Shown here: positions 1-5,457 of the stretch, one piece after another | Numbering within the stretch: the first letter of the stretch is position 1 | Layout: each line of letters starts with the position of its first letter | Assembly: GCA_021812785.1 (NCBI GenBank) | Contig: JAKAMR010000087.1 | Location: 1-9,615 of the forward strand | Origin: Nitrospirota bacterium | GTDB taxonomy: Bacteria; Nitrospirota; Thermodesulfovibrionia; Thermodesulfovibrionales; JdFR-88 | Direction of reading: 5' to 3' | Length of the DNA stretch: 9,615 nucleotides | Notes under the pieces: generated by a model | What the model was told of the DNA's origin: nothing | The model's input: the letters and a program-made list of their open reading frames with translations, nothing else | Database searches by the model: none | Made by a program: the position numbers and the translations under genes

Positions 1-120
1 TTTAATATCAATAATGGCCATGTATTTCTGATAATAAGCATGAATGTGAGGCGGATTGTGCTCTCCCGGAGAGCAGTACATCCTGATTATGATTCCATAA
101 AACATCGAGATTGTCGGCAT
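1..120 (-). CDS. DUF4160 domain protein, N-terminal 40 residues (cut by window edge)
   Basis: A minus-strand ATG at 120 opens a frame that stays open to the window edge. It reads MPTISMFYGIIIRMY, followed by a Cys-Ser-Pro-Gly-Glu segment and HNPPHIHAYY, then an Ile-Ile-Asp-Ile-Lys end. The opening MPTISMFYGI and the HNPPHxH motif are the hallmark of DUF4160, a small family of about 80-90 residues and unknown biochemical role. DUF4160 genes are often followed by a DUF2442 gene in small, mobile, toxin-antitoxin-like pairs, so the continuation left of the window should be checked for that partner. A GGTGAT stretch about six bases upstream may serve as ribosome binding site. The gene lies on the far side of the tRNA fragment from the ars and molybdenum genes, so it may belong to an integrated element. 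Family assignment is confident; function is unknown. Confidence 0.8.
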   Translation of the reverse strand, partial: MPTISMFYGIIIRMYCSPGEHNPPHIHAYYQKYMAIIDIK

Positions 121-173
121 TTATATCACCCATTTCTCCCTAATCGTTATTTTACCTTAAGAGGACGGGAAAA

Positions 174-215
174 GGACTATAATCCGCAGGCCGGGACTGT
201 GCAGTAAATGTGCAC
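174..215 (-). promoter_or_regulatory. Weak candidate promoter/operator for the DUF4160 gene
   Basis: On the minus strand a TATAGT hexamer (181-176) sits 17 bases downstream of CTGCAC (204-199), a poor -35 match. The -35 position overlaps an inverted repeat with 5-base arms, GTGCA and TGCAC, around a 7-base centre (199-215). An inverted repeat over a -35 element can be an operator, for example for autoregulation of a small toxin-antitoxin-like unit. The match to consensus is weak and this is inference only. Confidence 0.2.
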
Positions 216-221
216 CTGACA

Positions 222-263
222 GGATAAAACAGGGGATGACACCGGACAGGATGCCATCCCCTG
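222..263 (-). terminator. Hairpin with T-run, terminator-like in the minus direction
   Basis: A 9-base perfect stem, CAGGGGATG (230-238) with CATCCCCTG (255-263), encloses a 16-base loop. Read on the minus strand it is followed directly by TTTTATCC, so it resembles an intrinsic terminator for leftward transcription, insulating the DUF4160 gene from read-through. The long loop and short T-run make it a moderate candidate only. Confidence 0.45.
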
Positions 264-329
264 AACAAAAGATTTTCAAGCAATATCAAGCAGTAAGGAA
301 CAAGGGAGAAAGACCGGCGGGGGCCTGGT

Positions 330-376
330 CAACCTTGACACGGTAGAGGTCTGGGGTTCGAAACCCCACGTGCCTA
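330..376 (+). other. 3' half of tRNA-Val(GAC): probable att site of an integrated element
   Basis: The segment fits positions 27-73 of a tRNA with no insertions or deletions. It has an anticodon-stem 5' strand CAACC (330-334), loop TTGACAC (335-341) with anticodon GAC, and stem 3' strand GGTAG (342-346). Then come a 5-base variable loop AGGTC (347-351), T-stem TGGGG/CCCCA around loop TTCGAAA (352-368), acceptor 3' strand CGTGCCT (369-375) and discriminator A376. The second anticodon-stem pair is an A-A mismatch, and upstream there is no D-arm and no AGGCACG acceptor partner. This is therefore a 3' fragment, not a gene. Integrases that cross over in the anticodon region leave exactly this remnant at the distal end of an island. 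By that geometry the intact tRNA-Val and the element should lie to the left. Fragment identity is seen in the sequence; the att role is inferred. Confidence 0.72.
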
Positions 377-377
377 T

Positions 378-412
378 TTAAAAACAAGGGGTTAGCCAAA
401 ACGGCTAACCCC
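378..412 (-). terminator. Strong hairpin terminator beside the tRNA fragment
   Basis: A perfect 10-base stem, GGGGTTAGCC (388-397) with GGCTAACCCC (403-412), closes a 5-base loop. On the minus strand it is followed by TTGTTTTTAAA, the layout of an intrinsic terminator for leftward transcription. It would end transcripts coming from the arsC/acr3 side before they reach the tRNA fragment. In the plus direction no T-run follows, so it is less likely to be a tRNA terminator. Confidence 0.65.
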
Positions 413-615
413 GACCGTGCTAATTTTGTGCTAATCATTTTCTTCGCGCAGCCTTTCAGAGCACTGTCCATGACGCTTACTTATGACGTTCCTCTCACAT
501 GAGTATTCTCGGCTCAAGGAAGGGACGCGGGTGCAGGACTTTCTGGCAGGAGTCACGCCGGCCGTGGTTGGAATGGTTGTCCTCGATTTTCATGTTTTTT
601 CATTACCTCCTATTT
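413..615. other. Gap with no convincing gene; small repeat and one small frame with a good ribosome site
   Basis: Two copies of ATTAGCAC (minus strand) separated by AAA lie at about 418-436. A minus-strand frame starting at 471 has a C-terminal-looking stretch Lys-Lys-Met-Ile-Ser-Thr-Lys-Leu-Ala just before the terminator. Integrase genes often end next to a tRNA att site, so this could be a worn integrase tail, but the match is too short to call. Just downstream of the acr3 remnant, a GGAGG (607-611) precedes ATG at 603 (16 codons, then stop) and ATG at 593 (32 codons, stop at 495-497). Neither product is recognisable. They may be the start of a lost gene that once followed acr3. Confidence 0.3.
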
Positions 616-1304
616 TCACACGGGTTCCGTGGTTTTTATCTCGCAAGTGGTGAAATATTTTTTCTTGAAGCAGCCCGCGACATTGACCAGCCCTATCATG
701 ACCGGCACCTCCACCAGAGGGCCGATGACAGCCGCGAATGCCGCCCCGGAGTTAATCCCAAATACCGCGACGGCAACGCTATCGCAAGCTCGAAATTGTT
801 ACTTGCGGCGGTAAAAGCCAAAGTGGCCGTTTTCTCATAATCCGCACTGATCTTCCTACCCAAATAGAATGAGACAAGGAACATGACCACAAAATAGATA
901 AGGAGAGGAATTGCCACTCGCACGACGTCAAACGGGAGCCGGACGATGTAATTCCCTTTAAGTGAAAACATTACGACTATGGTAAAAAGCAGGAAAATGA
1001 GGGTGACGGGGCTTATCCTTGGTATGAACTCCCGCCTGTACCACTCAGGGCTCTTGATCCTTATCAGGCTGAACCTGGTTATCATGCCCGCCAGAAACGG
1101 GACGCCCAGGTAGACGAAAACGCTCTTTGCTATCTGGCCTATCGTGATAGTTACGACCGCGCCCTTCAGCCCCAGCCATGGCGGAAGCACCGTTATGAAG
1201 ACATACGCATACCCGGCTCCCACCCCGACCGCCATGGCAAGAAATATCCACAGGGTCAAAAACCTGTCCAGGAAGGACAGTCTTTTAGATACCTCCGCCA
1301 GCAC
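616..1304 (-). pseudogene. acr3: Arsenite efflux permease ACR3, broken by internal deletion and frameshift
   Basis: ACR3 proteins (about 350-400 residues, ten membrane helices) expel arsenite made by ArsC. The GTG start at 1304 has AAGGAG four bases upstream and overlaps the arsC end by 20 bases. The N-terminus, [16 protein letters not shown] then GVGAGY, is typical of the first helix. The reading then jumps in frame to [14 protein letters not shown], which in normal ACR3 follows the fourth to fifth helix region. By my recall of the family roughly 110-130 residues are missing, including the helix with the Gly-Leu-Ala-Arg-Cys motif whose cysteine is needed for transport. After a well-kept stretch ending [11 protein letters not shown] the frame breaks near position 779. 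Dropping to the neighbouring frame restores [11 protein letters not shown], then [12 protein letters not shown] and GLVNVAG, ending at TGA 616-618. That fits loss of one base. Two independent lesions make a functional transporter very unlikely. A sequencing error could explain only the frameshift. Confidence 0.88.
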
Positions 1305-1716
1305 GAAGCTCCTTTATCAGGTTTTCCATATGCGTTTTGATTTCGTCTCTCGCCTTCCTGAACTCGTTCATCATTTCTTCTTCCGTTCCCAATGCTGAAA
1401 CGGGGTCCTCTATTGGCCAGTGGGCCTTTTTTATCCGGGGCGGAGTCGCCGGACAAGTTGACTCCGCGTTGCCGCAGAGCGTTATTACCATGTCCATCGT
1501 CAAAAGAAGCTCCGGGTCTATGCCCTTGGATTCCTGACTGGAAATGTCTATGCCTGCCTCATTCATAGCAGCTATTGCCTTCGGGTGGATATGCCCCGCG
1601 GGGTTCACTCCCGCGCTATGAACTTCAATGAGTCCCTGGCCCAGCGCTTTTGCAAAACCTTCGGCCATCTGGCTCCGGCATGTGTTGCCGGTGCACAAAA
1701 ACATTATCTTAACCAC
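1285..1716 (-). CDS. arsC: Arsenate reductase, thioredoxin-coupled ArsC type
   Basis: The 143-residue product reduces arsenate to arsenite in the cytoplasm. It belongs to the low-molecular-weight tyrosine-phosphatase fold, thioredoxin-linked class typified by Staphylococcus aureus pI258 ArsC. The P-loop [13 protein letters not shown] (residues 8-20) supplies nucleophile Cys8 and Arg14. Cys81 and Cys88 in [10 protein letters not shown] are the relay cysteines, and Asp104 in PIEDP is the general acid. Length is normal and no lesion is visible. The start is GTG at 1716, with GGGAGG four bases upstream; ATG at 1704 is possible but would have no ribosome site at a suitable distance. It overlaps acr3 by 20 bases, so the two formed an operon. 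Because acr3 is broken, arsenite made here would need another exit route encoded elsewhere. Confidence 0.95.
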   Translation of the reverse strand: MVKIMFLCTGNTCRSQMAEGFAKALGQGLIEVHSAGVNPAGHIHPKAIAAMNEAGIDISSQESKGIDPELLLTMDMVITLCGNAESTCPATPPRIKKAHWPIEDPVSALGTEEEMMNEFRKARDEIKTHMENLIKELRAGGGI

Positions 1717-1717
1717 A

Positions 1718-1930
1718 TTACCTCCCGCAGCACTGTGTTTTTTTTGCTGTTTTTGCCGCGGCCTTTGATCCGGCCATCATCAGATCCACCGGAATAAATG
1801 GCGTTTTAAAAGGTGGGGACCATAAAAAGTTGACCGGCAAGATAATCCCTCTCAATGTCAGCGGGGAAAAAGGCGCAGGAAAAATCCGGTGGGGATGTCT
1901 TTTGTAAAAGTACCTTGTCAGAGACGGCAT
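1718..1930 (-). other. Unassigned frame upstream of arsC, possibly a gene remnant
   Basis: A minus-strand frame of 70 codons ends Lys-Ala-Ala-Ala-Lys-Thr-Ala-Lys-Lys-Thr-Gln-Cys-Cys-Gly-Arg. Its stop codon (TAA, 1718-1720) lies one base before the arsC GTG, and its last codons contain the arsC ribosome site, a spacing typical of translationally coupled genes. A vicinal Cys-Cys-Gly end is seen in some arsenic-resistance proteins, so it could be the tail of a lost ars gene. The rest of the frame is proline-rich, resembles no family I know, and may be non-coding. An alternative 42-codon frame (ATG 1934, stop 1806-1808) is equally unrecognised. No gene can be named in this stretch. Confidence 0.2.
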
Positions 1931-2012
1931 CCATGTGAGTCTCTATCGTAACTCAGATTTCAGGGATTTCTGTTTCCAGCGTAACAGGTCTGTATGCCTA
2001 CCATCCCTTTCC

Positions 2013-2295
2013 CTAGTGCCTTCCGATCGGAGTTGTTTTAAAGGCTTCGCTGATTTTTGCGAGCATATTTATTGCTAAAATCCCAAACGCTTCCGTCAAA
2101 GTGGGGTGCGGGTGGACCGCCTGGGCCACATCCTGGAGGGTTAATTTCCTGGATACAATCAAAGCAGCTTCTCCTATAATCGAGGTAGTCCCTTGGGTGA
2201 ATATATGCCGATAATCTACTGAGTTTTCTTATCCACAACAAATTTCAGCAAGCCGATGGGATTCCCGGAATGCTCCTTGCAGGCCCCACCATCCA
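2013..2295 (-). pseudogene. C-terminal remnant of a dihydrolipoamide-dehydrogenase-like flavoprotein
   Basis: Two frames together encode the dimerisation domain end of a class I pyridine nucleotide-disulfide oxidoreductase. The first reads KEHSGNPIGLLKFVVDKKTQ, meets TAG (2216-2218), then continues Ile-Ile-Gly-Ile. The second picks up as IFTQGTTSIIGEAALIV, then LTLQDVAQAVHPHPTLTEAFG and ends Pro-Ile-Gly-Arg-His-stop at 2013-2015. HPHPTLTEA is the signature of lipoamide dehydrogenases: the His-Glu pair that completes the partner subunit's active site. Compared with the usual Gly-Val-His-Ile-Phe spacing, about four bases are missing at the frame switch near 2195-2205. The FAD- and NAD-binding domains are absent, and I see no homology between about 2295 and moaA. 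The original gene could also have been a mercuric-reductase relative, but the HPHP motif favours the Lpd side. It is a dead fragment. Confidence 0.78.
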
Positions 2296-2378
2296 GATAA
2301 AGGGGTTATTGTATTACTTTATTCAAAGAAGAGGTTGGCGCAAGCAATACGAAGAATCTCATTCGAAGAGATTTGTGC

Positions 2379-2401
2379 AAAAATTGTGTCCAAGGGGGAC
2401 A
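2379..2401 (-). terminator. Short hairpin with T-run just after moaA
   Basis: Five bases past the moaA stop, minus-strand TGTCC (2401-2397) pairs with GGACA (2391-2387) around a 5-base loop, followed by CAA and five T. The stem is short, so this is a weak candidate for the end of the molybdenum gene block. Confidence 0.3.
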
Positions 2402-2405
2402 GAAG

Positions 2406-3392
2406 TTATCCTCCTATTCCGGACATGGAAGGCAGAATTGATGTATCATTTTCTTTAAGATCGTGCCCAGCGGGTTTTATGCTAATAGCGTGCTGGAAAA
2501 GCTCATCCAGTTCTTCATCTGATGAGCCCTTGCGCATGGGTGTCATTATGTCTATTTCTTTGTCAGAAAATAGGCAGGGCCTTATCCTGCCGCGGGACGT
2601 CAGGCGCAGCCGGTTGCACCACTGGCAGAAGCACTCGCTTATGGGGCTTATGAAACCTATTACGCCATTTGCGCCTTCAAGGCGGTAGTTCCTCGAAGGT
2701 CCTTTGCCCTTAAATTCAAGCATGTTTAATTTTCCGATAGGGTCTATTTTCCTTATAAGCTCTTCTTTTTTTATGCAAGCTTCGGCGCTCCACCGGCCGC
2801 GCCGGCCAACGGGCATGAGTTCTATAAATCTCACATGCCAGTCCCTCTCCAGTGTGAGCCTTGCGAACTCGACCGCCTCGTCGTCATTCATCCCGCGGAT
2901 GGTCACTACGTTTATCTTCACTGGCGTAAGTCCGGCACGCTCCGCCTTTTCTATGCCTTCCCATACGCGGCCAAGCTCTCCACCCCGGGTCATGAGCCTG
3001 TATCTGTCCTTTTTCAGGGTGTCCATGCTGACGTTCACCCTATCCAGGCCTGCCGCCTTAAGGGGACCCGCCATCTCTCCGAGCGCCATTCCGTTGGTAG
3101 TAAGCGCCAGTTCTTTAATCCCTGCCTTTTTTATCTCACGAACCAGGTCCAATATGTTTGGATGAAGGAGAGGCTCACCTCCGGTGATCCGCAGTTTGGA
3201 TACACCGCGCCTGCAGGCAATTCGGACAAAACGTACAATTTCGCTGGCCGTAAGCATCTCAGCGGCATCGAAATGGCGGATTCCTTCATCAGGGATGCAA
3301 TAGATGCATTTCAGATTGCATCTGTCCGTGATGGATACGCGGAGATAGTCTATTTGTCTGTTAAACGGATCTTTGGGGCTTTCAGTTACCAT
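2406..3392 (-). CDS. moaA: GTP 3',8-cyclase MoaA, first step of molybdopterin synthesis
   Basis: This radical SAM enzyme acts with MoaC to convert GTP to cyclic pyranopterin monophosphate in the cytoplasm. In the 328-residue product, CNLKCIYC (Cys25, Cys29, Cys32) binds the SAM-activating cluster and GGEP is at 71-74. Cys256, Cys259 and Cys273 (C-x2-C-x13-C, within FCQWCNRLRLTSRGRIRPCLF) bind the second, GTP-side cluster. The protein ends MSGIGG, with the terminal Gly-Gly essential in the family. Length is typical. I place the start at ATG 3392, whose A is the last base of the upstream stop codon (TAATG), because this gives translational coupling and the expected N-terminus. The upstream ATG at 3443 lies inside the preceding gene and adds 17 unlike residues. 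No moaC, moaD, moaE or mogA is in view, so the rest of the pathway must be elsewhere and this may be an extra, locus-linked copy. Confidence 0.95.
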   Translation of the reverse strand: MVTESPKDPFNRQIDYLRVSITDRCNLKCIYCIPDEGIRHFDAAEMLTASEIVRFVRIACRRGVSKLRITGGEPLLHPNILDLVREIKKAGIKELALTTNGMALGEMAGPLKAAGLDRVNVSMDTLKKDRYRLMTRGGELGRVWEGIEKAERAGLTPVKINVVTIRGMNDDEAVEFARLTLERDWHVRFIELMPVGRRGRWSAEACIKKEELIRKIDPIGKLNMLEFKGKGPSRNYRLEGANGVIGFISPISECFCQWCNRLRLTSRGRIRPCLFSDKEIDIMTPMRKGSSDEELDELFQHAISIKPAGHDLKENDTSILPSMSGIGG

Positions 3393-4477
3393 TATTTCCC
3401 GAAAGGGCAAACGGGATACCTGCATTCCTTGCAGTGGAGGCATAGCCCACCATGCCCAAGCTCCGCAAGCTCACGCCTGCCGATCTTTTCTCCGGCCAGA
3501 ACACGTGGCAGTACGATATCAAACACAGTGACACCATGATACATTCCACACGCCGGGATGCCAAGCACTGGTATCTCTTGCGACGAACCGTTCCGCCCCA
3601 CGCGGTATGCTATAAGAAACATGGCCCCGGGCAGCACCGGGGAGCCGTATGATGTATTCATATCCCCTAACTCGCGGATTGCGAACCTCGTAACATCGTC
3701 CGGGTCGACCGACATCCCTCCCGTGGTTATAAGTAGATCAGCCCCCATCGCAAGGAGCTGTTCAAGCCTGTCACGAATCACAGCCTTATCGTCCGGCGCG
3801 TAATAAAGGCTAGTGATTTCGCCACCGAATTCCTCAATTTTTTTTCTTATTACCGGCGCAAAGGCGTCTTTTATCCTTCCATGATAGACTTCGTTGCCGG
3901 TTATCACCACGCCGGCGCGTGGTTTTCTCAGTTTCTTAACTTCTATTACCGGTGCGCCTGCCGAAGCTGCTGCAGCTACAGCATCGGAAACGGTCTTTCT
4001 TTTGATTACAAGTGGGATAGCCCTCGTTCCGGCAACCACCCGGTCCTTCTTCACAAGGGTGTTATTGTGCAAGGTCGCGCACATTACATCTCCCAGCATA
4101 TTGAAGGCAAGGAGCGCCTCTTTGTTCACTTTTAGAAGTCCGTCACGCGTTGCGACAAGGTTTATCTTGCCCTCTCTGGGAACGCCTGCCATTTTCACAC
4201 CTTCTCCCATAAGAGCCGCCGCAAAGGCATGCGCGGCCTCGTCCTCGTGCATCTCGTCGTCCGCGATATCAAGGACGAAAAGATTTTCCTTGCCGAGCCT
4301 TTGGAGATGGCAGACGTCCTCCTGCCTGATAATATGACCTTTTTTGAAGGCCCGGCCCTTGAATTCGCCCGGCCGTATCTCTGTTATGTCATGGGCTAGG
4401 ATCGTTCCTACAGCCTCCGTCACGGGAATTATCTTCCCACCTGTCTTATTTTCAGTCAAACCTCGATTATCGCACAT
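3392..4477 (-). CDS. MoeA-like molybdopterin-binding protein with cysteine-rich tail
   Basis: The 361-residue product carries a MoaB/Mog-type molybdopterin-binding domain in its second half: VVITGNEVYHGRIKD (190-204), LLITTGGMSVDPDDVT (248-263) and GSPVLPGAMF (278-287). It belongs to the MoeA-like group rather than classical MoeA. The N-terminal part (PVTEAVGTILAHDI, then PGEFKGRAFKKGHII) resembles MoeA domain starts but lacks the DRSAMDGYA motif of true MoeA. The tail, CLHCKECRYPVCPFGK (Cys346, 349, 352, 357), could hold zinc or an iron-sulfur cluster and is, from memory, conserved in this subgroup. True MoeA inserts molybdate into adenylylated molybdopterin; this protein may bind or hand over the pterin for the neighbouring enzyme. 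The start at ATG 4477 has a purine-rich GGGATGGGAAAC upstream; a longer frame to 4660 overlaps fmdE and adds 61 unlikely residues. It lies 17 bases after the FmdE-family gene and overlaps moaA by one base. Confidence 0.85.
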   Translation of the reverse strand: MCDNRGLTENKTGGKIIPVTEAVGTILAHDITEIRPGEFKGRAFKKGHIIRQEDVCHLQRLGKENLFVLDIADDEMHEDEAAHAFAAALMGEGVKMAGVPREGKINLVATRDGLLKVNKEALLAFNMLGDVMCATLHNNTLVKKDRVVAGTRAIPLVIKRKTVSDAVAAAASAGAPVIEVKKLRKPRAGVVITGNEVYHGRIKDAFAPVIRKKIEEFGGEITSLYYAPDDKAVIRDRLEQLLAMGADLLITTGGMSVDPDDVTRFAIRELGDMNTSYGSPVLPGAMFLIAYRVGRNGSSQEIPVLGIPACGMYHGVTVFDIVLPRVLAGEKIGRRELAELGHGGLCLHCKECRYPVCPFGK

Positions 4478-4494
4478 AGTTTCCCATCCCGTTA

Positions 4495-5157
4495 TTACCC
4501 ATCCAGAACCTGGCCGTTTCCCGCTTCCTTTCCGGGCTGGTCGTATGATGCTTCTCCAGAGGAAGAAAGCCTGGTGTAATACGAGCCTTTCCTGCAGGAC
4601 CTGCAAAGATGAGTGCAATGGCCGTTCCTGAGGTAAAACCATTCGCCGCAGCGCTCGCACCGGGCTCGGACGGGTCTGGCGCCAGGCATCTCGTCCTCGG
4701 AAATTTTCACGGCAACCTGCTCGGAATAGAAGAGTTCTTCATCGGACATTATCTTATATGCTTCGAGCTGGCAGACATATTGGTTTTCTATCTCTGGGAA
4801 ATAATCCCGCGCCTTTGCACGAGCATCTTCCCTGGCCACAACCCTGAGCGCTTTGCCGGTCTCAAGATTGGCAAAGGTGGCGGCCATCTTGCCATAATAC
4901 ATGAACTTCATCGAGCGCTTGCCGAGGCTGCATCCGGTGACCGACTGCAGCGCGTCCGTAGCGCACCGGTCAATCTCGACTATTAAAAGGAGCTTTTTCC
5001 TGTCCTTGCCCTTCGGGTCCGTTAATCCCAGCCCGGCAAGGCCATAGATGGCCATCCTTACGCCCAGCACCTGCCCGGGACATAGATGCCCGTGAATCCT
5101 GACGGACTCGTGCAAGAGCGCCTCGAAAGCGGTCGAAGATAGAGGTCCGATGTCCAT
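4495..5157 (-). CDS. FmdE-family protein with C-terminal zinc finger
   Basis: The N-terminal two thirds match the FmdE/GAPDH-like family named after subunit E of molybdenum formylmethanofuran dehydrogenase. It has IHGHLCPGQVLGVRMA (residues 21-36 in the 220-residue form; Cys26), then EIDRCATDALQSVTGCSLGK (61-80; Cys65, Cys76). The C-terminal part has C-x2-C (CERC, 167-170) and C-x2-C (CRSC, 185-188) with a further Cys181, a zinc-ribbon-like module common in bacterial FmdE proteins. No methanofuran pathway is expected. Bacterial members recur next to molybdenum cofactor and molybdoenzyme genes, so a role in pterin or metal handling is plausible but unproven. I prefer ATG 5157, seven bases after AAGG; ATG 5163 directly abuts the ribosome site and adds two residues. 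It sits 14 bases after tatA and 17 bases before the MoeA-like gene, clearly one operon. Confidence 0.85.
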   Translation of the reverse strand: MDIGPLSSTAFEALLHESVRIHGHLCPGQVLGVRMAIYGLAGLGLTDPKGKDRKKLLLIVEIDRCATDALQSVTGCSLGKRSMKFMYYGKMAATFANLETGKALRVVAREDARAKARDYFPEIENQYVCQLEAYKIMSDEELFYSEQVAVKISEDEMPGARPVRARCERCGEWFYLRNGHCTHLCRSCRKGSYYTRLSSSGEASYDQPGKEAGNGQVLDG

Positions 5158-5171
5158 TTTCATCCCTTCTC

Positions 5172-5366
5172 TTATTCGCTTTTTTTACTGCTTTCAGGCT
5201 TCGGTTTAAGTTCGATCTCATCCTGCCCTTGCAAGGCCTTCTTGAAATCCCTGATACTCTTGCCAAGCCCCGAGCCTATCTGCGGCAATTTACCGGGGCC
5301 GAAGACAAGAAGCGCTATCACCAGCAACAGAATCAGATGCACCGGCTGGAACAGACCGTCAAACAT
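5172..5366 (-). CDS. tatA: Twin-arginine translocase component TatA/TatE
   Basis: The 64-residue protein has the full TatA layout. A short periplasmic start and one membrane helix (about residues 8-22, LILLLVIALLVF) lead into the FGPGKLP hinge, then an amphipathic helix with GxxLGxxxxxFKKAL, and a charged, disordered Lys/Glu/Ser tail. TatA assembles the pore through which folded, cofactor-loaded proteins cross the inner membrane. The locus also encodes a Tat substrate (the catalytic subunit) and its proofreading chaperone, so this copy probably supports export of that enzyme. No tatB or tatC is in view. The start at ATG 5366 has AAGGAGGA five bases upstream. The 91-base gap to torD holds a possible promoter, so tatA and the cofactor genes could also be expressed independently of the reductase. 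Confidence 0.93.
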   Translation of the reverse strand: MFDGLFQPVHLILLLVIALLVFGPGKLPQIGSGLGKSIRDFKKALQGQDEIELKPKPESSKKSE

Positions 5367-5395
5367 GTACTCCTCCTTCCAAACTTCCTGTGTTT

Positions 5396-5446
5396 TTCAT
5401 AAAGCTATGCTACTGAGAGTCAATTTGTCCATAGTGCCTCTCACAA
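5396..5446 (-). promoter_or_regulatory. Candidate internal promoter upstream of tatA with overlapping inverted repeats
   Basis: On the minus strand TTGACT (5423-5418) and TATGAA (5401-5396) are 16 bases apart, a fair sigma-70-type match, placing a start site about 20 bases before tatA. Two interleaved inverted repeats cover the upstream part: ATTTGT/ACAAAT and TGAGAG/CTCTCA (about 5447-5413). They could bind a regulator, or form a stem after torD. This is inference from pattern only. Confidence 0.4.
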
Positions 5447-5457
5447 ATGATTGTCCC

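Noticed and set aside
61..73. CTCTCCCGGAGAG palindrome
   Set aside because: It lies inside the DUF4160 coding sequence and leaves a one-base loop, so it is not a believable hairpin.
330..376. Complete tRNA gene
   Set aside because: No D-arm, no 5' acceptor strand and an A-A mismatch in the anticodon stem; only the 3' half is present.
286..471. Minus-strand 61-codon open frame
   Set aside because: It runs straight through the terminator stem and the tRNA fragment, so it is not a gene as drawn; only its first residues could be an integrase tail, and that is too short to support.
499..840. Plus-strand open frames over the acr3 region
   Set aside because: They are the complement of recognisable ACR3 sequence and encode nothing family-like.
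4478..4660. Longer N-terminus for the MoeA-like protein
   Set aside because: The extra 61 residues overlap the zinc-finger end of the FmdE-family gene in another frame and look non-protein-like; ATG 4477 fits better.
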